From assembly GCF_943734655.1 (NCBI RefSeq), contig NC_071355.1, positions 93,751,449 through 93,815,448 of the forward strand: DNA of 64,000 nucleotides, given 5' to 3'. The DNA is from Sabethes cyaneus. Lineage: Eukaryota > Arthropoda > Insecta > Diptera > Culicidae. Positions 47,523 through 57,401 of the stretch are shown here, piece after piece. The position numbers and the translations under genes are program-made. Under the pieces are notes generated by a model. The model had not been told where the DNA came from. It was given only the letters and a program-made list of their open reading frames with translations, and did not search any database. Every line of letters starts with the position of its first letter. Positions within the stretch are counted from its first letter, which is position 1.

Positions 47523-47993
47523 GGCCATTGCAAATCATTTCCAAAGTTTTTGTCCCCCCGCCCTTCAAAATTGGATTGAAAAATCGGGGGGCAAAAAAAT
47601 AATTTGTAAGATATGAGTTAATTGTTTTTATAAAATCAATTATCTGTGGGCTCTACAGCCTGAAAAACTCGAAAAATGAGTGTACGAGTTGAGTTAACGC
47701 TTCTGGCACGAAATAGAAATGGAAGTTCAAACAGTGGAATTTCCGAAACTGGACCAAAAAAATTTTCTTTCGTTTTGTCTTTTTGTTCGTAGATTTTTGC
47801 ATGAAAAATAACAACGTATTTATTAAAAGCAAGAATAAGATTGGTTTTCACGTTAAAACTTTAAGTAAAAATGCTTAAAATCCATATTTTTTTTTGCTCG
47901 ATTAAAAAATTCTCTTTGTTTTTTTTTCCCCCCCCCCCCTTCAGTGGCCCAACACCGGAGGGACAAAAACTTTTTTAAATATTTGTAATGGCC
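47523..47993. mobile_element. TAA-flanked MITE, copy 1
   Basis: Ends GGCCATTGCAAAT and ATTTGTAATGGCC, flanked by TAA on each side (47520-47522, 47994-47996), as expected for PIF/Harbinger-type targets (TWA). Subterminal C/G-rich blocks: TTTTTGTCCCCCCGCCC and CCAACACCGGAGGGACAAAA. Same family as 49735-50206, in opposite orientation. Confidence 0.7.
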
Positions 47994-48303
47994 TAATTCT
48001 TATAGAAAAGTTTTAAGTAACTATGATTAATTTTGCCTAAACATATACTATTTTTTGAAATTGATTTTGTGAGTTTAGTCTATTTTCAGAGAGCGAAATA
48101 AGACGCTTTAACCTTGGCCTATTACAGCCTGGCTTTTGGTCTAAAAACCATAAGTTCATCCCCAAAGGTCCGGAGTATCAATTAACCTTTATTAGCATAG
48201 ATACTCCCAACGAAACAAAGTTACAATTAATCAGAAACGGTTGGTACGAGACGTCCCCGTTTCTTCTTCCCCTGTTCATTTTGAAATGCCTCTATGTATG
48301 AAT

Positions 48304-49581
48304 AGGGATGCTATACCGGTTTTACCGAAACCGGTTTTACCGGTATTACCGGGCTATTTTCCAATACCGAATTACCGGTTTTTCCAAGACCAAAAACCGG
48401 TATTTTCGGTATTTTTTTGCATGATCAAATAACAACTTAAGAAGCAACGTTAAACGTGGTAAAACGTTTAAAGCAAGAGGAAACTTAAATTCATGATTGA
48501 AAGTTCTACAAAGAACTCAATTATGTAGTTCTTCCAAAGGGAAAACCCTGAAATACCTCATCGCTGTCAGCATAGAGCCGGAGTGCCTCATGTTTTTTAA
48601 GCAGTCGTCTCCATTCAACTTGTTCCAATCCATGGGCTACTCGTCGCCAATTTCTCAGTCGTCTCAGAAGTCGCAAATCACTATCGATCTGATCATACCA
48701 TCTTGCATGTTGAGCTCCTCTGTTACTGGTGTCGAGGCGGTCGTTGAAGAGAACTGTTTTCGTTGCTGAGAAACAAGGATACGCTTTATTTAAGCAATGA
48801 GGAATTCATGAAGAAATAAGAAATTGTCGCAGTGCTAAAACCAGCTTTGGCTGCTGTCGAATTACTGTACCGGAAAAATTGCAAACTCTACGAACTACGC
48901 ACTCTAAAATTACTCTCGGAACACCTTTCAAGTATCGCACAACTGCTGTTCGAGTGACTGTATTGATAGAATTTCAGAGAGAGTTCGTATATTTAAATTT
49001 ATTCGTTTTATAATTAGCCGCACTATGTGCAATGACTGTAATATTCTTCAAGGCATCAAGGATGTTTTAATAATAAAATTCTGCTAGGTTTTATTATTTT
49101 AAAAGTCAATGAAATAAACTCACAAACCGAGCAGGCAGAGGAACCAAAATCAACTGAACTGAATCAGTTATAGTTTATCATAAATGTCAGCATCTAACCA
49201 GCTCATTAAAAGCTCTTGAACAAGGGTTTTCGTACGCTACATTTCTAATTTATCACTAGGCATTATTCTTTCTTTCTCTGTGGAGACCGAATGAAGATTC
49301 TCTGCCTCCGGAAGTTTTTCATTGAAATTCGTTTTCGTTTAAAAGATGACATGGTAAATTCTCTTCGCATTGTTAAATATTATTTTTTAATAAACTAGTC
49401 AATTAACTATGCGACAGAAATTGAGAATCGTTGATTATGGAAGGATCTTCTTCAAATCATATGATTTTTAAATATAGTTTTCAAGTTAACTTTTACCGGT
49501 TTTTTACCGGTTTTACCGGTATTGCATTTATCAATACCGAAAAACCGGTTTTCAAAATACCTCCCGGTATTGGCATCTCTA
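48304..49581. mobile_element. hAT-like non-autonomous element with 8-bp target duplication
   Basis: GTATGAAT lies on both sides (48296-48303 and 49582-49589). Ends AGGGATGCTATACCGG and CCGGTATTGGCATCTCTA. Subterminal ACCGGTTTTACCGG motifs are repeated at both ends, a feature of hAT elements. No transposase; the interior holds a piece of an RTE LINE (48571-48772). Confidence 0.8.
48571..48772 (-). mobile_element. RTE LINE 3' fragment inside the hAT-like element
   Basis: Collinear with 17384-17580 (both start CATAGAGCCGG and contain GTCTCCATTCAACT), with about three quarters of bases matching by eye. Orientation minus. It was carried in, or inserted later; no target duplication is visible. Confidence 0.6.
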
Positions 49582-49734
49582 GTATGAATAACTTATTCAC
49601 ACAAGATTCATTTCGTAAATTGTCTTCGCGGCAATACTTCACAGTTGGCCTGGCCGATTAAACATTTGCAATATATCACTGATATTATGCAAATGTTAAT
49701 AAAGACAAGAAAATAATTTGAAATATTTCTATAA

Positions 49735-50206
49735 GGCCATTACAAATATTTAAAAACGTTTTTGTCCCTCCGGTGTTGGGCCACTGAAGGGGGGGAGGCG
49801 AAAAAAAACAAAGAGAATTTTTTAATCGAGCAAAAAAAATGGATTTTAGGCATTTTTACTTAAAGTTTAAACGTGAAACAAAATCTATTCTTGCTTTTAA
49901 TAAATACGTTGTTATTTTTCATGCAAAAATCTACGAACAAAAAGACAAAAACGAAAGAAAATTTTTTTGGCCGAGTTTCGGGAATTCCACTGTTTGAACT
50001 TCCATTTCTATTTCGCGGTAGAAGCGTTAACTCAACTTGTACACTCATTTTTCGGGGTTTTCAGGCTGTAAAGCCCACAGATAATTGATTTTATAAAAAA
50101 AATTAACTCATATCCTCCAAATTATTTGTTTGCCCCCCGATTTTTCAAGCCATTTCCAAGGGGGGGGGTCGGGTGACAAAAACTTTGATAATGATTTGCA
50201 ATGGCC
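49735..50206. mobile_element. TAA-flanked MITE, copy 2 (inverted)
   Basis: Ends GGCCATTACAAAT and ATTTGCAATGGCC with TAA on both sides (49732-49734, 50207-50209). Near the same length as copy 1 (472 against 471 bp) and strongly similar when inverted. Confidence 0.7.
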
Positions 50207-50408
50207 TAACAAACAGCTGAAAATCACATAACTCCCTGTAGAGAAATTTACGTGATTTTTCACGTGGAAAGGACGTGTGGATTATTTTAAGTGTAGTATG
50301 ACTTGTATATGTATTTTGATTCAAGACAGCCTTTTGTGTTCGTTTAGTACAACTTTGTAAATATACCGTGTTATATCCGTTCAAAAGTATTTGTTAACAA
50401 CACAGTCA

Positions 50409-51434
50409 TTTCAAGCATCTCAGAAGCAATGCGGGAAATTCAGCAAGACCACGAAGTGTTCAGAAAAAGGTCTTGTACTGTGTATGGCGAAACTCAAGCG
50501 ACAATGACACTGGTTTATCGGATCAATCAGAATTTTGAAACCAAAGGACGGAGAGCACCAGATATAGTTTTGAGCACCGTTGAAGAAAATAAAATTGTAA
50601 AATAGCTTAAGCCTATGGAGTGAAGGGGTTTTCCAGTGACAACAAAAACACTTTGCTACAAAGAACAAATATTTCTTAGCGCTAATTCGGATTTCAAGTC
50701 TCCTTTTCGTAATGATATATCAGGTAAGTTAGAAGCAAATCAAAGAAATGCTTCTTTAAATATTAGGTACCGTAAAACGGGGTATCATTGATCATCGGGG
50801 GTTACTTTGATCAGTCCAGGAAAGTTGACAGAAGTTGTTTATTTCACTTATTACTCTATTCTATTTGATCAATGTTACCCCGTTTTACGGTATCAATTGC
50901 GGGAAAGAAATGGATTATCTACGCATTACGTCGCCACAAGGAATTGACTTTAAGAACTCATGAAGCCGCTTTATCTGCAAGCTTGACATTCGACATACAG
51001 TTTGCAGAACAGCAGTGCGCGGAGCGAATGGTTAGCAATCACTTCACTTTTCAAAATTTTCCGGTCCAAACAAACGATAGGATTACAAAGTTTTGTGCGG
51101 TAAAAGGGCAGTAAAATGGATTTTCTGCAAAAAAAGAACGCTAAAAAATCGTGAATCGCAGGGGTGATAAACAAATTTGAACATCAGAAAACCTCTCTTG
51201 ATTTACCTTGATATATACTAGTCTACAATTGTTTTGACGCACACAGCCAACCAGCCAGTTGTATTGTCGGATCCAATAAGCATCCTCAATGGCAACGAAA
51301 CAGGATATAGGCTCCATCCAAAGTACGGTAAAGCTATTGGTACTAAAGGAAATCCGAATTGCTATGAAATCCAGCAGATGACAAGTCCAACACAACAGTC
51401 GTGTTTACTTTCATTCGCCGTAAATCTATCTTAA
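50409..51434 (+). pseudogene. pogo-like transposase pseudogene
   Basis: The first part (50409-50590) reads ISEAMREIQQDHEVFRKRSC, then YGETQATMT and KGRRAPDIVLSTVEENKIVK: a psq-type helix-turn-helix followed by the CENP-B-like domain start. Stops break it at about 50603 and 50618. The stretch FKSPFRNDIS ends at a GTAAGT donor near 50725. A 121-bp MITE (50770-50890) sits at the end of the presumed intron. The domain resumes with GKKWIIYALRRHKELTLRTH (about 50890-50965). After a damaged spacer the DDE domain starts: SILNGNETGYRLHPKYGKAI, then NCYEIQQ. The first catalytic Asp is changed to Asn (NGNET where NGDET is usual). Nothing after 51434 is recognisable. Dead by several independent changes. 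Confidence 0.75.
50770..50890. mobile_element. 121-bp MITE, CCGTAAAACGGGGT ends
   Basis: Ends CCGTAAAACGGGGTATCATT and CAATGTTACCCCGTTTTACGG-type inverse, both next to TA (50768-50769, 50891-50892). Inserted in the pogo-like pseudogene at its intron boundary. Confidence 0.75.
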
Positions 51435-51532
51435 AGAAGAATTCATAAGGAAATCGTATAGCAATTTCCTGACGAATGGGGAGACAGTCCGAAAATAGAT
51501 GCATAAATACGCATAGTTTTATTTTTTGCATA

Positions 51533-51560
51533 CCGTCTGCTGGGGTGAGACTGTGCTAAA
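51533..51560. repeat. Solo end of the CCGTCATCC family
   Basis: CCGTCTGCTGGGGTGAGACT followed by GTGC resembles the terminal 28 bases of the 937-3218 element. No partner end was found nearby; the SINE at 51567 abuts it. Confidence 0.4.
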
Positions 51561-51566
51561 AAATTG

Positions 51567-51696
51567 CAGGACAATTGCAGGTCCAGTTGCTACGATCCTA
51601 TTGACTCTAACAGCCTCTCCCAGTCGAGATTCGAACATACGACGACTGGCTTATTAGGCCAGCGTCATACCTCGGAGCCAACTGAGAGGCACTGGG
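51567..51696 (-). mobile_element. tRNA-Ile-derived SINE copy
   Basis: On the minus strand: A-box region TGGCTCCGAGGTATGACG, anticodon loop CTAATAA inside CTGGC...GCCAG, B box ATGTTCGAATCTCG, then body TAGAGTCAATAGGATCGTAG. The 3' part is truncated near 51567. Confidence 0.75.
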
Positions 51697-51722
51697 AGCT
51701 CTACAACAACAAATAATGAGTA

Positions 51723-52464
51723 CCGTCATCCGGGGATACTTGCAACACTTTTGAACTTTGACTTGGTAGAACTTTCGAAGTATACCGTTTAGGTCTAAGT
51801 GTAAGTAGCCAAAATTTGTATATTCGTCAGTACTTTTGATTTATGATTAAGAGAAAAATTATCAACTAAATGAGCCTGTAGAATGAACTAAAAATGGGGG
51901 TATTACAAGAGATACTGGAGGCATGTTTTGTTTTCCAATTTTGTCTATCGCTTTTTTAAAGATATTTGGTGAATATGCAGCTTGTCGGCGAACTTCAAAT
52001 TGCCGTTTTAAGGCACGTGGAATTTCTCACAATTTTCATTTTTCTGAAGATGGCAGTAGACAAGATAACACCGTACAGATGCAAACATACTGTTTACATA
52101 CTGTCTATTACTATAATTATCTATTTTACAAGTGCTGCAAGCCACGCCATAGTGGTTGTAACAATACGAATTCATCGTTAGTTCCCCAAGTTTAAAATAT
52201 AAATAATGCTCAAAGTTGCTATTTGTTAGCTTATATGATGCACTAAATGTGTACAAGAAATTACTTTCCAATCGTATAAAAACAAGCAAATCAATGATAT
52301 AATGGATTAAACTTAACTAAACAATGGGTAAACATCCTTTCTTTAAAACGCCATTGACTACAAATGGTTATGTTAACAAACAAATGCGTTATAGAGCTGT
52401 CAAAAGCGCGATGCGCAAAAGTGTTGCAAGTAACCACGGTGTTGCAAGTATCCCCGGATGACGG
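51723..52464. mobile_element. TIR element, CCGTCATCCGGGG family, TA-flanked
   Basis: Ends CCGTCATCCGGGGATACTTG and AAGTATCCCCGGATGACGG, next to TA at both sides. GTTGCAAGTA motifs are repeated at 52424 and 52441. Shares the first 13 bases with the 937-3218 element but the rest differs. No transposase frame. Confidence 0.75.
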
Positions 52465-52619
52465 TACGTTAATAATGAGTTAACCTTAATGTGCGAGCAT
52501 AAGATTATGGTATTTAATTTGAATGAAATAAATATGCCAAAAGCTTACTAATAGGTTATATTTTATGGTCTGAAAGTATGAAAAAGATCGGTCTATTAGG
52601 TAATTTTCTACAGAGTTTC

Positions 52620-52930
52620 TTCCGGGGTGCAATTTGATATAGAACACTCTTTATCATCAATAGTGAACAGATCCTGCAAAAGGGTCGTGAATACAGAGTT
52701 CCCACGCACCATTTGTTTGTTGACTTCAAAGCCGCATATGATACCATCGACCGGAAAGAGCTATGAAAAATCATGGACAGAAACAGCTTCCCCAGGAAGC
52801 TCATCAAATTGGTTAAATCTACGATGGATGGTACACAATGCTGTATTCGGATTTTGGATGGATTGTCAAGTCACCCGAAACACAAGGTACAAAGTGTTAT
52901 GAACCGAGCGGATATCAACACGCAGGGCAC
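52620..52930 (+). pseudogene. RTE-clade LINE, first piece (sense)
   Basis: Plus-strand text ILQKGREYRVPTHHLFVDFK then AAYDTIDRKEL, stop, KIMDRNSFPRKLIKLVKSTM holds palm motif A of the reverse transcriptase. It breaks off at DINTQGT (52912-52930) and continues at 55988 with QGTIFNKSSQF, on the far side of a 3.06 kb insertion. A TGA replaces Trp after DRKEL. Confidence 0.8.
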
Positions 52931-52961
52931 AGAGAACAGATTAACAAGCTCGAAGGAAGTA

Positions 52962-55736
52962 CAGGGGAACTTCGATATAACGTACATTTTAACCCTCTAG
53001 TGCCTAAATTTTTGATTTGCTTGAAAATTTTTTAAAATGCTCATTTCGTGGCCAGAATAATGGAAAAAATATTCTCTAATTACTAAGTTCAGGAATAGTT
53101 TGATTATTTATAAAAATTCGTAACCCGCCAATTGGCGGGGTTGGGCACCTGGGCGCAAAAAAGTTGCAAAATCAAATTTTTCGATTTAATTTGGGACATC
53201 CATTTCAGAACATCTATAATAGTGCTAGTATTTATGGAACTAGTTATAATGAGCTTCAACTGAAATTTTGGCCATATGGCCGATTCCAGGTCCCGAACAA
53301 GTTCCTTCGAAATCCGTTCAGTGCTTGAATCAGAAAAGAAACGCTTCCCGGGCCCGGAACCGGTCATACGGCCTCTGAGAGACATAAGACGATCGCCAAT
53401 CGCTATTTTGTCGAGTGCTGATGTTTTTTGAAATGCGTCACGACATACTTTACCGATGGTGAAATGTCCCTTTATGGGAACCGGTGCCGGATTTATAATG
53501 TCCCCCCGGATTCGGATGACGCGCACCATGGCTCATAACTGCGGCAAAGTAACTAATATGTCCGCAGTCGATGATATGTTTACAAAAATCAACAGATTTC
53601 AAACAAATTTTAAATATTTGGCAACTTTATCTAAAAAAGCCATGTCACTGTCCCCCAAGGAACTCCGGAATAACTCCGGGACCATATGACATATGGCTAT
53701 TATCTATAGATTTTATGAAAATAGAAAATATTTTCGGAAAAATTCCCAAATTTGGTGAAAAAATATTGAAAGATAAAAAAGTTACGGCCATTTTAGTGAA
53801 TTTTGCGGTGCTAAAAATGAGGTAGACTTTAGAGGGGTCAATCGAAGCGTCTTGCGGAGGAAAACTAGACTTGACTTCCAGTTTGAATGCATCATTGAAT
53901 CTCCTTACCCGTAATATTGTCGGCGATGACCAGAGATCCCAAATATAAACTCATCAACCACTTCCAGTTCATCGTTGTCTATAGTCACTGTCCGTGGAAA
54001 GATCCGGTAAAATTTTAGAAAGGCGAACAACAACATTAGTAGCTGCTCCCAAGTCAGGATTGCCTACACCATAATATGCTTTGAAACTGTAACCATTGAA
54101 AAACCATTAGAGTCTGATAGAACATGAAACTTAAATCCTCATTTATGTGATTTGTTTGATAAATTGGGTTTTTCATTTTTGTTGTACACATTTGTTCACT
54201 ACAATCTTTTATCGACAGGTAATTCACTCAATTTGTTCATTAACACAAACTTATTAAAAGGAATAGATTAAAATTTGCGGTTAAAATGGTCTATGATAGA
54301 TCCCATTTTAAATAATTGTCTTGCTTATCAAGATTTTGTCGTTAAGCAGCAAAATTCGCCGGGTTTCATTGAATCTGTTTCTTGGTTATAGGGTTATGGT
54401 TTTCAAATACTCCCCAAAAATGTTTTGTGAAATAGCTATAAAGCGCTATATTGCAGTTCGTCAAAAAGGCGCACTGAAAATTAGGTGATAAGTCCTACAA
54501 ATTTCCCTTCCGTTTTAATGCCACTGCATGTTTGTGTATTTTTCAAGGGATATAAAAGAAGCTAACAAGGCCTATAACAATAATTTTTAGCTTAAACTCA
54601 AAAAAATCAATAAATACAACGGAAACAACACGTTGTCAAATGACCAAAAAAAAAGTTGACGTTAATGCCCAACCCCGCCAATTGGCGGGGTCAGTTCCTT
54701 GATAAAAATCGACCAGTTCCTAAACTTTTTATCGCAAATTTCCTTTTTAACCATGAAGTACAACTTATCAGCTACTCACCAATAATTTTTTTGTTCATTT
54801 ATTCCAAGAAATAAGCAATTTACAACAATTTGAATTTCACTCTGCAGAGCAAAATAATTTTTTTCTCAGTTTTCTGGCATTTTTCAAGTTTTGCACGAAA
54901 TATCTGTTTCAAATTAACGTAATAAAACAAACAATCCACTCGAATAGTTAGATTAGACTATAATGAGAAGATATCAGTGGATACCAACATAAAACGAATA
55001 AGCATAGTAGATTTATAACGATTTTCCTGAAGCCCGCCAATTGGCAGGGTTGGGAACTAGAGGGTTAATTTTCAAGTTGTACGTTATATCGAATTGTACG
55101 TTATATCGAAGCATACAAAAGCATACATTTAATAAATAATGATAATATAATCCAACTAGAAGGGTGAAGCTACCTTTTTCGTGATTTTTCCTGTACACAG
55201 TCCTGTATACTTACTCTTTTCAAAGAAATCATTATATTTCGCAAACGGTAAGAGACAGATAGTTACTTTATTCAGCAAAGTTGTTAATTTTGGTGTGTTC
55301 TACAATTTTTCTGATGAAAAAAAGAATTTTTGACGCATTTGAAAAAACAAACGTTTGTATCATGCTAAAAGGTAGATTCACGGTCACACTAATAGTGTAA
55401 TACGATGCACTATATTCTAATAATAAACTTCTCCAAACACATTATCTTTGAAAAATTACGCATTTCTTACGTAATAGCCAATGATCGCGTTTTTGCAACT
55501 CAGCACCACTGTACTGGGAAATACCCTAATTGCAACTCATGAACATTTACCGAGGCACAAATGGCCATTATGAATCTGTGAGATTGACAGGGTATTTAAA
55601 TGATTGCGAAAGAAACTTTAAATACAGTTTCTGAAGAAATTTGCAACACTTAAAAAAATGTACGTTATATCGAGTTAAATTGTACGTTATACCGAGTGAC
55701 GTTGTATCGAGGGTACGTTATATCGAAGTTTGCCTG
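52962..55736. mobile_element. TA-flanked TIR element, CTTCGATATAACGTAC ends
   Basis: Left CAGGGGAACTTCGATATAAC, right complement starting CAGGCAAACTTCGATATAAC, TA on both sides. Extra GTACGTTATA motifs lie inside each end (55080-55110, 55683). It contains the TTAA-flanked element 52993-55064. The CAG start and TA target suggest a pogo/Tc1 affinity. Confidence 0.75.
52993..55064. mobile_element. TTAA-flanked element, CCCTCTAGTKCC ends
   Basis: TTAA at 52989-52992 and 55065-55068; ends CCCTCTAGTGCC and GGAACTAGAGGG. The palindrome CCCGCCAATTGGCGGGG is repeated (53127, 54675, and a variant at 55032). No transposase recognised in its short frames (53104-53529 minus, 53456-53689 plus). piggyBac-type target. 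Confidence 0.7.
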
Positions 55737-55987
55737 TAATCGGTTTTTTGTGTGTAAAATCTGTCGGTTGCGCCCTCCAGAAATAGTTTGCCAAACGCAT
55801 AAAAAAATATCCATGTATCTTTATCAATATTTCTTTGTGCTGGAGTTACATAGCAGCGATGGCAGCGACATCAAGATTTAGTTTGCCACTTACTGCTCGA
55901 GGGGTGCGCTATTTAAGGATTACTTGTAGATTACATAAAAACCTGTTACACACTTTTTGTCAATTACTTGGTAGTCTGTTCTGTGTG

Positions 55988-56288
55988 CGCAGGGCACGAT
56001 CTTCAACAAATCTAGTCAATTTGTCTGCTTTGCTAATGACATGAATATTATCGACAGAACATCTGTGGCGATAGCTGATCAGTACACCAGACTAAAGCGC
56101 GAAGCAGAACAGATTGGATTAAAGGTAAATACTTCTAAAACAAAGTGGCTTCCCCTGGGCAGCGGGACCGAGGCCGACCGATGCCGTTTGGGCAGTAGTA
56201 TAATGATCGACGGCGATGAGTTTGAAGTAGTCGACGAATTTGTCTATCTTGACTCGCTGGTCTCACTGGGAGGCGTATTATCAGGGGA
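55988..56288 (+). pseudogene. RTE-clade LINE, second piece with altered FADD
   Basis: Continues the frame left at 52930: QGTIFNKSSQFVCFANDMNI then DQYTRLKREAEQIGLKVNTS, TKWLPLG and VVDEFVYLDSLVSLGG. The catalytic motif reads FAND in place of FADD, one Asp lost to Asn. Cut at 56288 by the SINE at 56299-56985. Confidence 0.8.
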
Positions 56289-56298
56289 AGTCGTACTT

Positions 56299-56985
56299 TT
56301 TTTTGTTCGTGGATACTATCACTACGACCAGCATTTTGATCTATTGTGATTTTATCCAGGTGTTGTTACGCACTTCGTTGTTATTGCAGTATCGCTATAG
56401 AGTGAGCGAACTGCTTATTATCCGTGCTTTTCGGTGTGTTTTTCACCCCTTTTTCCCTCTACGCTTCTTACTACTTTTCAACCAATCTAGCTCTAGAGCC
56501 GGGAAGTGCGGAGACTAGTTATAATTTGTCCTTGAACAAGAGGCTTCATTCGCACCTCGAGCAAGTATCATTCTTATAACCAGCCCCGGCTAAAGGCTTC
56601 ATGGTCGGTAAAGCAGAGTTCAGCACAGAGTGAGGGTGTATTTTGTGTGTATGTATGTGTTCCTTACTACTACTTATTATGCATTACCAATCTCGTTCTT
56701 AGAACCAGGAAGTGGAACAAGCTATAATTTGCCCTTGAACAAGAGGCTTCATTCGCACCTCAAGCAAGTACCACTCTTACAACTTGCCCTGGCAAGAGGC
56801 TTTCACTGTTAGTTAATGCAGAATGCAGTAGGAAGGATGTGGAGGGGCCTGAGAATAAACCCATGCTAAAGTCACTTGACAGCGAATGGCCTGATTCTAC
56901 TAAGATTCGAACCCACGACCACTCGCTTGTCAAGACAGACTCGGTAACCTTGCGGCTACAGGGCCCCCCTCGTACTCGTACTCGT
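56299..56985 (-). mobile_element. 687-bp tRNA-derived SINE with internal duplication
   Basis: A 10-bp AGTCGTACTT duplication flanks it (56289-56298, 56986-56995). A T run at the left edge is the complement of its A tail. At the right the minus strand shows a tRNA-like head: A-box region TGTAGCCGCAAGGTTACCGA, later GTGGTCGTGGGTTCGAATCT with the B box. The body contains two copies of a roughly 110-bp unit (56484-56593 and 56695-56804, marked by CCTTGAACAAGAGGCTTCAT). Unusually long for a SINE. Confidence 0.7.
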
Positions 56986-56995
56986 AGTCGTACTT

Positions 56996-57345
56996 AATAT
57001 GGGCTTCACAAGCAATTGCGGTCGAGCAGACTAAGTTCCCGTACAAAATACACTCTGTACAAGACACTTATTAGACCGGTTGAAGCATAGACAACGCTCG
57101 AGGAGGATCCTCGTTTCCAAAGTTTTCGAAAGACGAGTGCCAACAACAATCTTCGGTGGCGTACAGGAGAACGGAGTATGGAGGCGGAGGATGAACCATG
57201 AACTCGCACAGCTCTATGGCGAACCCAGTATCCAAAAGGTGGCTAAAGCTGGACGGATTCGATGGACAGGGCATGTTGCAAGAATGCCGGACAACTACCC
57301 TGCAAAGATGGTGTTCGCCTCAAAGCCGGTAGTTAGACCAGTGTT
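56996..57345 (+). pseudogene. RTE-clade LINE, third piece (C-terminus)
   Basis: Frame-shifted plus-strand text: LHKQLRSSRLSSRTKYTLYK then TLIRPV (57006-57082), VFERRVPTTIFGG, ENGVWRRRMNHELAQLYGEP and RIRWTGHVARMPDN. These are the conserved C-terminal blocks of RTE proteins. Ends near 57345, where DD37E sequence begins. Confidence 0.75.
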
Positions 57346-57401
57346 TATGATAAACAACTGGTGCAAGCTTGATGCAACGCGAACGACGCAAAAAAATCTT
57401 G

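Larger units (their letters stand above)
52931..55987. mobile_element. 3.06 kb insertion in the RTE LINE with CGCAGGGCAC duplication
   Basis: CGCAGGGCAC occurs at 52921-52930 and 55988-55997, exactly where the RTE protein is interrupted. The insertion edges are loosely inverted (AGAGAACAGA and TCTGTTCTGTGTG), so the exact duplication could be 8-10 bp, as in hAT- or P-type elements. Only about 280 bp belong to this outer layer (52931-52959 and 55739-55987); the rest is nested. Confidence 0.6.

Noticed and set aside
47365..47616. Frame spanning the start of the TAA-flanked MITE
   Set aside because: It runs across the element boundary, so it is not a conserved gene.
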